The position numbers were made by a program, and so were the translations under genes. From positions 1 to 40,573 of the forward strand of contig NZ_AKJK01000106.1 in NCBI RefSeq assembly GCF_000282375.1: DNA of 40,573 bases. The letters run 5' to 3'. The DNA comes from Pseudomonas sp. GM50. Its GTDB lineage: Bacteria > Pseudomonadota > Gammaproteobacteria > Pseudomonadales > Pseudomonadaceae. Below the pieces are notes generated by a model. The model saw only the letters and a list, made by a program, of their open reading frames with translations. It was not told where the DNA came from and ran no database searches. Below are positions 1-8,570 of the stretch, in pieces. Numbering within the stretch: the stretch's first letter is position 1; each line of letters starts with the position of its first letter.

Positions 1-2040
1 GTCGCTGCCGGCGCGCACGCCGACCACTGCACCACCCACCGCTGGGCCGTCGGCACCGAGCACATCATTGCCCAACACATTACCGCTGACCGTCCCGCCC
101 TCCGCCACCGAGACGGCATCGGCATGAGCGGTGGGTACGTCATCGACGATGTTGATCACGATGGTACTGGTGACGCTGTTGCCCAAGGGATCGGTCGCTT
201 GATAGGTGAAACTTTCACTCAGGGTATTGGGCCCGTCGTTGGCGTGGGGAGTGGTGGTTGGTGGGGAGGTCAGGGTGTAGGTGTAGCTGCCGTCGGGGTT
301 GAGCAGGATTTGCCCATAAGTCCCGGTGGCGCTGCCAACCAGGGTGTAAGTGATCGCGCCAGTGGTGCCCGTGACCGCACCGACCAGCGTACCGGAGCCG
401 GTTTCACCGGTGTTGCCAGGCTCGCTGCCGGTGACCGTGCCCGCTACCAGGTCCTGGCCATCCTTGGTCAAATCCAGGGCTTTTTCGTGAACCGTTACGT
501 CGCGATCGCTGGCCGCTACGAGGGTGCAGTCGGCCACGTTAATGGTGATGGTCGTGGTGCTTTCATCGCCATCGGCATCACGCACGGTGTAGGTGAACAC
601 GTCCGTGGCGCCCGGCGCGCTGACCGAGTTCGGGTTGCTGTGGTACACGGCATTGCCGTTGGCATCCAGAGTCAGGTAGCCATAGGTGCCGTTGATTTGC
701 GTATTCAAGCCGCCGATGGCTGACGTCGAAGTGTCGCTGCCGGCGCGCACGCCAACCACCGCACCACTGAGTGCAGGGCCGTCGGCGCCACCGACGTCAT
801 TGTTCAGCACGTTGCCCGAGGCCGTTGCGCCCTCGGCTATCGTGGCGTGATCAGGGTTGGCGGTGGGCAAGTCATCGACGATGTTGACGTTGATTTGACC
901 CAATGCCGTGCTGCCGTCGACGTCGGTGGCGACGACGTTGAGGTTCTCGATGATGCTGTTGGCGCCGTTGGCGTTCGGGTGGGTTTCGTTATCCGTCAGG
1001 GTGTAGCTGTAGCTGACTACACCGGTGGTGCTGTTGAAACCGCTGATGGTCAGCGTATTGCCGAGCGCAGTGACAATCGATTGCGGGAAACCTGCGGCCA
1101 CGCCACCGGTGACCACCGCGATGCCGCCCACGGTCAGGGTTTGTAAACCGTCGAGGGCGGTGACGGTGAAGGTGCCGCTCTGGGTCAAGGCCGGGGTGTT
1201 GGGGTTGGTGCCGTCGCTGAGGTTTTTTTCGTAGACGGTGAGTTCGCCGCCGTCGACGTTCAGGCCATCGAGGGTCACTGGGTCATCGTTGTTGTGAATC
1301 TCCAGCACCAGGTTCGCGGTGCTGGTATCGCCGTCGGCATCCGTCAGGGTGTAGGTGAAGGTTTCCGTGGCACTGCCGTCGCCATGCAAGGCTTTGAAGT
1401 CGGCATCGCTGGTATTCAGGGTGTAGGTGTACGTACCGTTGGGGTTGAGCACCAGCGTGCCGTAAGTACCGTTGAACGTGCCGCCGATGATCGGCCCGCT
1501 GTCGGGGCCGGTGGCAACACGGTCGGCGCCCTGGATGTCATTGGGCAGCACGCTGCCGGTCAGGGTCAGCAGGGTTTCGGAGGCGGTATTGGCGTTGGTG
1601 TCGTCGATCGCTTTGGGTACATCGTCAGTGATGTTGACGTCCAGCGACCCGGTGGCGGTATCGCCGTTGCTGTCACTCGCGACCACCGTGAACTGTTCGC
1701 TGAGGCTGTTGGCGCCGTCGCCAGCCGAGTGCGTTTCGTTGCCAACCAGGGTGTAGCTGTAACTCACCACGCCGGTGGCCGGGTTGTAGCCGGTGATCGT
1801 CAGGGTGTTGCCCAGTTGAGTGGTGATCGACTGCGGAAAACCGGCGGGCACACCGCCACTGATCACGTTGATCCCGCCGATGCTCAGGCTGGTCAGCCCG
1901 TCAGCCGCAATGACGGTGAAGGTGCCGTTTTGAGTCAGCGCTCCGGGGTTGCTGGCCGAACCGTCCGCCAGGTTGGCTTCATTGAGGGTCAGTTCGCCTC
2001 CCGCCACCGCCAGGCCAATGAGGGTCACCGGGTTATTCGG
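1..2040 (-). repeat. Tandem adhesin repeat modules with a period near 250 residues
   Basis: Within the adhesin the module beginning PVTLIGLAVAGGELTLNEA (near 2040) recurs as PVTLDGLNVDGGELTVYEK (near 1288). Both continue with GTFTV, GNTLTI, TGVVSYSYTL and a VDD/TDD end. The segment reading GAVVGVRAGSD occurs at the left edge and again near 733, and the bases there are almost identical over about 20 nt and 732 nt apart. The modules have diverged at both DNA and protein level, so this is an older repeat array, not a fresh tandem duplication. Confidence 0.8.
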
Positions 2041-2592
2041 CGTAGCTGCACCGCCTGCGCCGCCTGCACCGTTGTCGCCGTTGTCCGGATCCCGGCGCTC
2101 CAGGGGGAATTCGGGAATACCGTTGAAGCCTGCGGTGGGGAAACCAATGATGGGATCGACCCGGCCCGCCACTTCCTCCAGCAACACAAAACTGTGACCG
2201 CCGCCCAGTGCGCCACCGGTCCCGCCCGTTGCGCCCGGTCCGGCGGCAGTGGCTTCACCTGTTTGAGTCGGGTCGGCGCCGGCGGCAATGGCTTTTTGCA
2301 GTTGCTCGACATCGGTCAGTTGCGCCTGGCTCGGCGTTACCGCATCGGCGGTCTCCACGTGCGGGACCTGATGCGCCAGTAATTGGGCCGTCATCTGCAG
2401 GCTGCTGTCACGCCCCAGGGTCAGCTCCTGGCCATTTTGCAGTTGCACCGCCACCGCGCCTTCGGCCCCGGTGACCAGTTGCTCGCCGGCAAACAGCCGA
2501 TCGCCCTCGACCAGGGTGCGTCGGGTGCCATCACCCGCCACTGCGTACACCTGACCGATGACCTTACTGACGATACCGATGAGCGTTGCCAT
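1..2592 (-). CDS. lapA: LapA-type giant RTX/biofilm adhesin, N-terminal part (runs off the left edge)
   Basis: An open frame of 864 codons starts at 2592 and has no stop before base 1, so only the N-terminus is present. The ATG at 2590-2592 lies 8 nt after a GGAGG; a second ATG at 2598 is only 2 nt from it and is less likely. Residues 1 to about 70 (MATLIGIVSKVIGQV..., then LVEGDRLFAGEQLVTG) match the LapA retention module that anchors the protein in the outer membrane pore. T-A-A-G at residues 115-118 matches the dialanine site cut by the periplasmic protease LapG. After a Gly-rich linker come large Ig/VCBS-like repeats (GTYGTLVLNPNG-type strands, VNIVDDLPTA ends) with a period near 250 residues. 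The C-terminal RTX secretion signal is off-window. It is inferred to be exported by the divergent lapEBC-like genes. It could be LapA itself or a paralogue such as MapA. Confidence 0.88.
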   Translation of the reverse strand, partial: MATLIGIVSKVIGQVYAVAGDGTRRTLVEGDRLFAGEQLVTGAEGAVAVQLQNGQELTLGRDSSLQMTAQLLAHQVPHVETADAVTPSQAQLTDVEQLQKAIAAGADPTQTGEATAAGPGATGGTGGALGGGHSFVLLEEVAGRVDPIIGFPTAGFNGIPEFPLERRDPDNGDNGAGGAGGAATPNNPVTLIGLAVAGGELTLNEANLADGSASNPGALTQNGTFTVIAADGLTSLSIGGINVISGGVPAGFPQSITTQLGNTLTITGYNPATGVVSYSYTLVGNETHSAGDGANSLSEQFTVVASDSNGDTATGSLDVNITDDVPKAIDDTNANTASETLLTLTGSVLPNDIQGADRVATGPDSGPIIGGTFNGTYGTLVLNPNGTYTYTLNTSDADFKALHGDGSATETFTYTLTDADGDTSTANLVLEIHNNDDPVTLDGLNVDGGELTVYEKNLSDGTNPNTPALTQSGTFTVTALDGLQTLTVGGIAVVTGGVAAGFPQSIVTALGNTLTISGFNSTTGVVSYSYTLTDNETHPNANGANSIIENLNVVATDVDGSTALGQINVNIVDDLPTANPDHATIAEGATASGNVLNNDVGGADGPALSGAVVGVRAGSDTSTSAIGGLNTQINGTYGYLTLDANGNAVYHSNPNSVSAPGATDVFTYTVRDADGDESTTTITINVADCTLVAASDRDVTVHEKALDLTKDGQDLVAGTVTGSEPGNTGETGSGTLVGAVTGTTGAITYTLVGSATGTYGQILLNPDGSYTYTLTSPPTTTPHANDGPNTLSESFTYQATDPLGNSVTSTIVINIVDDVPTAHADAVSVAEGGTVSGNVLGNDVLGADGPAVGGAVVGVRAGSD

Positions 2593-2598
2593 GTGCAT

Positions 2599-3181
2599 TT
2601 CCTCCGCTGCCAACTGCTGTCGGCATCCTGTTTGCGCAAAGACGTGCTCATGGTTCAGGCAGGTTGTCTGGCGGATTGTTTGCCGAGAAAGCGTTTACCT
2701 GAGGTAAACCGCTGCCTCCCGACGCTTTCGCCAGGCATGTCGCTCGCGAGGGGGATTTATGGATCGGGATAAAACCCTCTGCAATCAATGGCATCGGGGT
2801 CCACTTCCAAAATAACCGGCCTGCGAACAATGCGTAACGGTTTTGAATCACTCGAGCGACAAAAAATTGTCACCTGAAAACCGTCTCGCTTCCCTCCCCT
2901 CCAGCACTTCTTCGCCCTGTGTCGAAAAGTGAATGGAACTTTTCTAAAGCCCGTCGATGCTCTGAGAGCTCACAAAAACAAGGCTTTCGCATTGAACAAT
3001 GTGCTGGATTTTTCAGAGCGCATAAGTTTTTTTCGGCATAAGACTTATGAGAAATCCTTCTTAGCTTCTCCTCAGGATGTTCTTAGCTCTGTTGTAACAA
3101 GCGTGAGACGGTTTCGCTTAAAAATAACGTCAAATATTTGGCGACCAAGTAAGTACCATCAGGAATCAGGGAGAGGCATCC
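2599..3181. promoter_or_regulatory. Divergent lapA / lapE control region
   Basis: About 580 bp separate the adhesin start from the TolC-like gene, and no convincing gene is present. The part from about 2840 to 3160 is much more AT-rich than the flanks, as expected for divergent promoters. It contains a 14-bp GACAA/TTGTC inverted repeat at 2858-2871 and a CATAAG-A-CTTATG palindrome at 3037-3049, with an extra CATAAG at 3021-3026. The open frame from 2929 has no adjacent ribosome site and unlike codon use, so I do not call it. Confidence 0.6.
2858..2871. promoter_or_regulatory. Inverted repeat resembling a FleQ box
   Basis: The arms GACAA and TTGTC flank AAAA. Compared with the FleQ box as I recall it (GTCaNTAAAtTGAC), 10 of 13 defined positions agree. 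FleQ is known to control lapA in pseudomonads in response to c-di-GMP. The match is suggestive only; site function is inferred. Confidence 0.35.
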
Positions 3182-4540
3182 ATGCGCGTTTTAACCCCCC
3201 TCTGCAGCGCGATTTTGCTGGCCATGGCCTGCACTTCTCAGGCTCAGGCGATGTCATTGACCGAGGCGATCCAGAGCACCATTGCGACCCACCCGGAACT
3301 GGCGTCGCGGGTCGACGCCCGGCTCTCGGCCGACGAGCAGATTAAAGTCGCCAAAGGGGGCTTCTATCCATCGGTGGATTTGAACGCCGGCTACGGGCGC
3401 GGGTACAGCGATAACACCACCACTCGGGCGCAGGGCAATCACCACACCGAAATCCTCACCTACACCCAATCGGAACTGCGCCTGCGGCAGATGCTGTTCG
3501 ACGGCTTCAACACCTCCAACGAGGTCGCGCGCACCAAAGGCGTGGCCAACTCGCGAGCCTATTACGCTCAGGGCACCGCCCAGGATCTGGCCCTGCGCAC
3601 CATCGAGGTGTACCTCGAAGTGCTCAAGCGCCGCGAACTGGTGACCCTGGCCAAGAACAACCTGCAAGCGCACATGCGGGTCAACGACCAGATCGGCCTG
3701 CGCACCCAGCGTGGGGTCGGCAGCAACGCCGACTCCGACCAGTCCACCGCTCGCCGGGCGCTGGCGCAAAACAACCTCGACACCGCCGAAGTCGATCTGG
3801 CCGATGCCGAGACGAATTTCTACAGTGTCGTGGGGCGCATGCCCGATGAACTCGAAGCGCCGCCATCGACCCGTGGCGAATTGCCCGCCACCCTGCCGGA
3901 AGCCCAGCAGAGCATGGTGGAAAACAACCCGTACCTGAAATCCGCCCAGGCCGATGTGCAATCAGCCGAAAGCCAGTACGAAGTCGCCAAGTCGCCGTTC
4001 TACCCGCGTTTTGACGCTGAAGCAGCGGTGGGCGCGAATAATAATATTCAGGGTGATAAAGGCCACGACAACGAATGGCGAGTGGGTGTGGTGATGAACT
4101 ACAACCTGTTCCGCGGTGGCAGCGACAAGGCCCGGCTGGCCTCCGATGCGCACCAGATCAACCAGGCGCTGGACATCCGCAACAACGCCCTGCGCCAGCT
4201 CAACGAGAACATCCACCTGGCCTGGAACGCCATGCTCAACGCCAAGAAACAAACCCCGACCGCCCGTGAATACGCCGAAACCACCACCCGTGTGCGGGCC
4301 GCGTATCAGGATCAGTTCGGCCTTGGTCAACGGACCTTGCTCGACTTGCTCGACAGTGAAAACGAACTCTACAACGCCAACCGTCGCTACACCGAAGTGC
4401 GCTACACCGAGGAGTTTTCGATGTACCGCGTGCTGGCGAACATGGGTCAGTTGTTGAGCAAACAACGGGTGGTGCTGCCCGCCGATGCGATCGCCGCCAC
4501 CGAAGTGAAAAACGAAGCTCGCTTGCCTGAACTGAAATGA
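3182..4540 (+). CDS. lapE: TolC-family outer membrane secretion protein (LapE-like)
   Basis: A 452-residue protein, the usual length for TolC-type type I secretion channels. Residues 1-23 form a signal peptide ending AQA. Two outer membrane efflux repeats follow: the first around MSLTEAIQSTIATHPEL, the second around NNPYLKSAQADVQSAESQYEVAKSPFYP, with the typical YNLFRGGSDKARLASDA segment and a late LGQRTLLDLLDSENELYNA helix. The start has a GGGAGAGG ribosome site. It is the first gene of the set divergent from the adhesin and should form the outer membrane pore that both exports the adhesin and holds its retention module. The lapE name follows from context; a separate general TolC cannot be excluded on sequence alone. 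Confidence 0.88.
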   Translation: MRVLTPLCSAILLAMACTSQAQAMSLTEAIQSTIATHPELASRVDARLSADEQIKVAKGGFYPSVDLNAGYGRGYSDNTTTRAQGNHHTEILTYTQSELRLRQMLFDGFNTSNEVARTKGVANSRAYYAQGTAQDLALRTIEVYLEVLKRRELVTLAKNNLQAHMRVNDQIGLRTQRGVGSNADSDQSTARRALAQNNLDTAEVDLADAETNFYSVVGRMPDELEAPPSTRGELPATLPEAQQSMVENNPYLKSAQADVQSAESQYEVAKSPFYPRFDAEAAVGANNNIQGDKGHDNEWRVGVVMNYNLFRGGSDKARLASDAHQINQALDIRNNALRQLNENIHLAWNAMLNAKKQTPTAREYAETTTRVRAAYQDQFGLGQRTLLDLLDSENELYNANRRYTEVRYTEEFSMYRVLANMGQLLSKQRVVLPADAIAATEVKNEARLPELK

Positions 4541-4560
4541 AGTAGCTCAACGTGACCAAT

Positions 4561-4672
4561 TGTGGCGAGGGAGCTTGCTCCCGCTGGGTTGCGCAGCAAC
4601 CCCGAACACCGATTGAAGATGAAGACAGTGTGAGTGCTGCGCACTCAAGCGGGAGCAAGCTCCCTCGCCACA
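4561..4672. repeat. REP/REPIN pair, GTGGCGAGGGAGC family
   Basis: Two inverted copies of TGTGGCGAGGGAGCTTGCTC face each other about 60 nt apart in the 142-bp gap between the TolC-like and ABC genes. The inner part has its own small hairpins (GGGTTGCGCAGCAACCC, GAGTGCTGCGCACTC). The right arm ends only 10 nt before the proposed ATG of the ABC gene. Confidence 0.85.
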
Positions 4673-4682
4673 GGCAATCAAT

Positions 4683-6842
4683 ATGACCAGCATGGAAACC
4701 GGCAATACGGGTGTCGATCCGCGTCTGAGCTTCGATGACCCGCTTCTGGACGGTCTGTTGATCCTCTGCAAACTTCATGGCGCCACGGTCAGTCGCGCCA
4801 GCCTGAGTGCCGGGCTGCCAATGGCACACCAACGTTTGAGCCTGGACCTGCTGCCGCGCGCAGCGGCCCGGGCCAGTTTGCAGGCACGTGTGTTGCGCCG
4901 TGAGTTGGGGGAAATTTCCGCGCTCAACCTGCCTGTGATGCTGATCCTCAACCATGGCCGCTGCGCAATCTTGCGTCGCTTCGGCGATGACGGTCAGGCG
5001 CTGATTCTGCCGAGCGAAGCCGACGGCGGAGAACAATGGGTCAGCACGGACGAGCTGACCGCCAACTACAGCGGCCAGGCCTTGTTCGCCCGGCCGCGGC
5101 ATGAACTCGAAGACTTGCGCGCGCCGTTGGTGCCGCGAGTGGAGGCGTGGTTTCGCGACACGTTGAAGTTGTCGAAGTGGCTGTACAGCGATGCGATTCT
5201 GGCGAGTTTCCTGATCAACCTGCTGGGCCTGATGGTGCCGCTGTTCGTGATGCAGACCTACGACCGAGTGGTGCCAAACCAGGCCACTTCAACGTTGTGG
5301 GTGCTGTCGATCGGCTTGCTGATCGGCACCGGTTTCGAACTGGTGCTGCGGGTGGTTCGCGCGCACTTGCTGGACACCGCCGGGAAGAAAACCGACGTGA
5401 TTCTTTCGGCGACGTTGTTCGAACGTATCACCGGCATGGCGATGAAAGCGCGGCCAGCAACCATCGGTGGTTTCGCCCAGAGCATTCATGATTTTCAGGG
5501 CCTGCGGGAATTTCTCACCGCCGTCACGCTGACCAGCCTGATCGACTTGCCCTTCGCGGTGTTGATGCTGGTGGTGATCGGCCTGCTCGGTGGCTGGCTG
5601 GTGGTGATTCCGCTGCTGGCCTTCCCCATCACGATCATCTTTGCCATGGTGATTCAGGCGCGCCTGCGCGACACCGTGCAGAAGAGTCTGAGCCTCGGCG
5701 CCGAACGCCAGGCCCTGCTGATCGAAACCCTCGGCGGCCTGGAAACCCTCAAGGCCTGCAGTGCCGAAAGCGAACGCCAGCACAAATGGGAAAGTACCCA
5801 CGGCGCCCTCACCCGCCTCGACAGCCATGCGCGCAACCTCTCAGCGCTGGCCACCAACGGCACGCTGTTCATTCAGCAATTCTGCGGCATGGCGACCATC
5901 GTCGCCGGGGTCTACAGCATCATCGCCGGCAACCTCAGCGTCGGCGCGCTGGTGGCGACCTACATGCTCGGCAGCCGCGTGCTCGCGCCGCTGGGACAGA
6001 TCGCCGGGCTGATCACCCGTTATCAGCAAGCACAATTGACCATGAAAAGCACCGATGCGCTGATGTCGCTGCCGCAAGAACGTGACGCCAAACAGCGGCC
6101 ATTGGAGCGCACGCAACTGCAAGGCGCACTGGATGTCAGCGGCGTGACGTTTCACTACAACGGCCAGAATGCGCCGGCCTTGGCCAACGTCAGCTTCAGC
6201 ATGAAACCGGGCGAACGGATCGGCATCATCGGCCGCAGCGGTTCGGGCAAAAGCACGCTGGCGCGGCTGGTGATGGGTTTCTATGCGCCGGAAGAAGGCC
6301 AGTTGCTGCTCGATGGCCTGGACCTGCGACAACTGGACGTCGCCGACCTGCGTCAACAGATCGGCTACGTCGCCCACGACCTGCCATTGCTGGCCGGCAG
6401 CCTGCGCGACAACCTGACCCTCGGCGCGCGCTACATCAGTGATGCGCGGATGCTTGAAGTTGCCGAACTGACCGGCGTCACCGAGCTGGCTCGCCAACAT
6501 CCACAAGGCTTCGACCGGCCGGTGGGTGAGCGCGGTCAGTTGCTGTCGGGCGGGCAACGGCAAGCGGTGTTGCTGGCCCGCGCGTTGTTGCTCGATCCAC
6601 CGATCATGCTGCTCGACGAACCCACCAGCGCCATGGACAACAGCAGCGAAGACGTTTTGCGGCAAAAACTCCACGGCTGGATCCAGGGCAAAACCCTGCT
6701 GTTGGTCACTCACCGCACCTCGATGCTCAGCCTGGTGGACCGGTTGGTGGTGCTGGACAACGGGCGGATCGTCGCCGACGGCCCGAAAGAAGCGGTCATC
6801 GATGCACTGCGCAAGGGCCGTGTCGGCTCTGCGACGGTTTAG
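4683..6842 (+). CDS. lapB: Type I secretion ABC exporter with C39-like domain (LapB-like)
   Basis: A 719-residue inner membrane permease/ATPase. Residues 1 to about 130 are a C39-peptidase-like domain. By alignment with HlyB, where the Cys is Tyr, the catalytic Cys is replaced by Asp in DGLLILCKLHG, so the domain should bind substrate and not cleave it. Six membrane helices lie from about 165 to 440. The ATPase has Walker A GRSGSGKS (about 516-523), the signature LSGGQRQ (621-627) and Walker B IMLLDEP (about 642-648). It should power adhesin export with the LapE-like and LapC-like proteins. The ATG at 4683 has no clear ribosome site because a REP element lies directly upstream; an in-frame ATG at 4692 is an alternative. 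Confidence 0.9.
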   Translation: MTSMETGNTGVDPRLSFDDPLLDGLLILCKLHGATVSRASLSAGLPMAHQRLSLDLLPRAAARASLQARVLRRELGEISALNLPVMLILNHGRCAILRRFGDDGQALILPSEADGGEQWVSTDELTANYSGQALFARPRHELEDLRAPLVPRVEAWFRDTLKLSKWLYSDAILASFLINLLGLMVPLFVMQTYDRVVPNQATSTLWVLSIGLLIGTGFELVLRVVRAHLLDTAGKKTDVILSATLFERITGMAMKARPATIGGFAQSIHDFQGLREFLTAVTLTSLIDLPFAVLMLVVIGLLGGWLVVIPLLAFPITIIFAMVIQARLRDTVQKSLSLGAERQALLIETLGGLETLKACSAESERQHKWESTHGALTRLDSHARNLSALATNGTLFIQQFCGMATIVAGVYSIIAGNLSVGALVATYMLGSRVLAPLGQIAGLITRYQQAQLTMKSTDALMSLPQERDAKQRPLERTQLQGALDVSGVTFHYNGQNAPALANVSFSMKPGERIGIIGRSGSGKSTLARLVMGFYAPEEGQLLLDGLDLRQLDVADLRQQIGYVAHDLPLLAGSLRDNLTLGARYISDARMLEVAELTGVTELARQHPQGFDRPVGERGQLLSGGQRQAVLLARALLLDPPIMLLDEPTSAMDNSSEDVLRQKLHGWIQGKTLLLVTHRTSMLSLVDRLVVLDNGRIVADGPKEAVIDALRKGRVGSATV

Positions 6843-6860
6843 GGGCACAAACACATGACC

Positions 6861-6993
6861 TGTGGTGAGGGGGCTCGCCCCCGTTGGGTCGCGAAGCGGC
6901 CCCAAAGCCATTCACCCCGTTGTATCAGACAGACCGAGTTGGCAGGTTTTACGACTGCTTCGCAGTCGAACGGGGGCAAGCCCCCTCGCCACA
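6861..6993. repeat. REP/REPIN, GTGGCGAGGGGGC family
   Basis: Inverted outer arms GGGGGCTCGCCCCCG and CGGGGGCAAGCCCCC with GTGG(T/C)GAGG ends. The interior carries GTCGCGAAGCGGC and GACTGCTTCGCAGTC hairpins. It occupies most of the 211-bp gap between lapB and lapC and is nearly identical to the copy at 10119-10252. Confidence 0.88.
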
Positions 6994-7053
6994 AAGCTCC
7001 ATCGCCTCAGGTTTGTGTTCGGCTTTGTTTCTCTTAACTGACGGGTATTGCCC

Positions 7054-8418
7054 ATGTCTGCTCAAACACCGGATTCAGCGGCCCGAAGCTACCTCGGCAG
7101 TTTCAGCAAAAGTGCCGAAAGCGAATTCATGCCGGAAACCGCCGGCGCCTCGTTGCAGGATTCGCCGCGCTGGTCGCGGATCACCGTGTGGCTGGCAGCG
7201 GCGCTGCTGATCACCGCACTGGTCTGGGCCAAGTTCGCCGTGTTGCAGGAAGTCACCACGGGTGAAGGCAAGGCGATTCCGTCGAGCAAGATTCAAGTGA
7301 TCCAGAACCTGGAGGGCGGCATCGTCACGGAAATCTTCGTGCGCGAAGGGCAAATGGTGAACAAGGGCGACACCTTGCTGCGCCTGGATGACACGCGATT
7401 CCTGTCGAACAAGGGTGAAAGCGAAGCGGATCGCTATGCACTGACCGCGCAGGTCGAACGGCTGTCCGCCGAAGCGGAAGGCCGGCCATTCAAGCTGTCC
7501 GCGGAAGTCATCGCCAAGGCGCCGCAAGTGGCCGAGGACGAACGCTCACTGTACGAACAACGTCAGCGCCGACTGGCCAGCGAACAACGCACGTTGACCG
7601 AACAACTTCGGCAGAAAACCCAGGAGCTGGCGGAATTCCGCTCCAAACAGGGGCAGTTCAGTTCAAGCCTGGCGCTGCTGCAACAAGAGATGAACATGTC
7701 GGCGCCACTGGTGGGCACCGGAGCGGTTTCGCCGGTGGAAATCCTGCGACTCAAACGCAGCGCGGTGGAAATCCGCGGCTCGCTGAATGCCACGACACTG
7801 GCGATTCCCCGTGCCGAATCGGCGATCAATGAGATCAAAAGCAAGATCGACGAGTCCGAACAATCCTTCCGTTCGGACGCGGCAAAAGAGCTGAATGAGA
7901 AACGCACCGACCTGTCGAAAATCACTGCGACGAGCATTGCCATCGACGACCGGGTGACGCGCACCACCGTGGTGTCACCGGTTCACGGCATCATCAAAGT
8001 GCTGAAGGTCAACACCATCGGCGGCGTGGTCCAGCCGGGCAACGACATGGTGGAAATCGTGCCGCTGGAAGACAACTTGCTGATCGAAGCCAAGGTCCGG
8101 CCTCAAGACGTGGCGTTCCTGCACCCGGGCCAGAAAGCCATGGTCAAGTTCAGCGCTTATGACTACACGATTTACGGGGGGTTGAGTGCGAAGCTGGAGC
8201 TGATCGGGGCGGACACCATCACCGATGACAAGGGCAACAGCTTTTATCTGATTCAGGTGCGCACCGACAAAAATCACTTGGGCGGGGATGTGAAACCGCT
8301 GCTGATCATTCCGGGGATGGTGGCGACGGTGGACATTATTACCGGGGAGAAAAGTGTGCTGGATTATCTGCTTAAACCGGTGTTGAAAGCTCGGACCGAG
8401 GCGATGCGCGAGCGATAG
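7054..8418 (+). CDS. lapC: HlyD-family membrane fusion protein (LapC-like)
   Basis: A 454-residue periplasmic adaptor. There is a cytoplasmic tail (1-44), one membrane helix (about 45-62, WLAAALLITALVWAKFAVL), a biotinyl-lipoyl/barrel-sandwich start (GKAIPSSKIQVIQNLEGG, IVTEIFVREGQMVNKGDTLL), a long coiled coil (about 125-290) and the closing HlyD segment RTTVVSPVHGIIKVLKV. I chose the ATG at 7054; a TTG two codons earlier is possible, and the ribosome site (GACGGG) is modest. It should bridge the ABC exporter to the outer membrane channel. It is third in the set but 211 bp from lapB, with a REP element between. Confidence 0.9.
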   Translation: MSAQTPDSAARSYLGSFSKSAESEFMPETAGASLQDSPRWSRITVWLAAALLITALVWAKFAVLQEVTTGEGKAIPSSKIQVIQNLEGGIVTEIFVREGQMVNKGDTLLRLDDTRFLSNKGESEADRYALTAQVERLSAEAEGRPFKLSAEVIAKAPQVAEDERSLYEQRQRRLASEQRTLTEQLRQKTQELAEFRSKQGQFSSSLALLQQEMNMSAPLVGTGAVSPVEILRLKRSAVEIRGSLNATTLAIPRAESAINEIKSKIDESEQSFRSDAAKELNEKRTDLSKITATSIAIDDRVTRTTVVSPVHGIIKVLKVNTIGGVVQPGNDMVEIVPLEDNLLIEAKVRPQDVAFLHPGQKAMVKFSAYDYTIYGGLSAKLELIGADTITDDKGNSFYLIQVRTDKNHLGGDVKPLLIIPGMVATVDIITGEKSVLDYLLKPVLKARTEAMRER

Positions 8419-8454
8419 TGATAGTGATAATCCAGATACTGCGGTGATTGGTCC

Positions 8455-8556
8455 GGCCTCTTCGCGGGCAAGCCTCGCTCCTACAGGTTATTTGTCGTGT
8501 TCAACGTTTGCGACCACACAAATCCTGTAGGAGCGAGGCTTGCCCGCGAAGAGGCC
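8455..8556. repeat. REP/REPIN, GTAGGAGCGAGGC family, between convergent genes
   Basis: Inverted arms GGCCTCTTCGCGGGCAAGCC and its complement are separated by a short AT-richer centre. It fills the gap between the end of the lapC-like gene and the end of the DTW gene and may act as a bidirectional terminator or RNA 3' end. Confidence 0.88.
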
Positions 8557-8570
8557 CTCAGAAACAACAA

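Noticed and set aside
2929..3345. Open frame across the lapE promoter
   Set aside because: It has no ribosome site, ends within the real lapE gene in another frame, and is AT-rich at its start.
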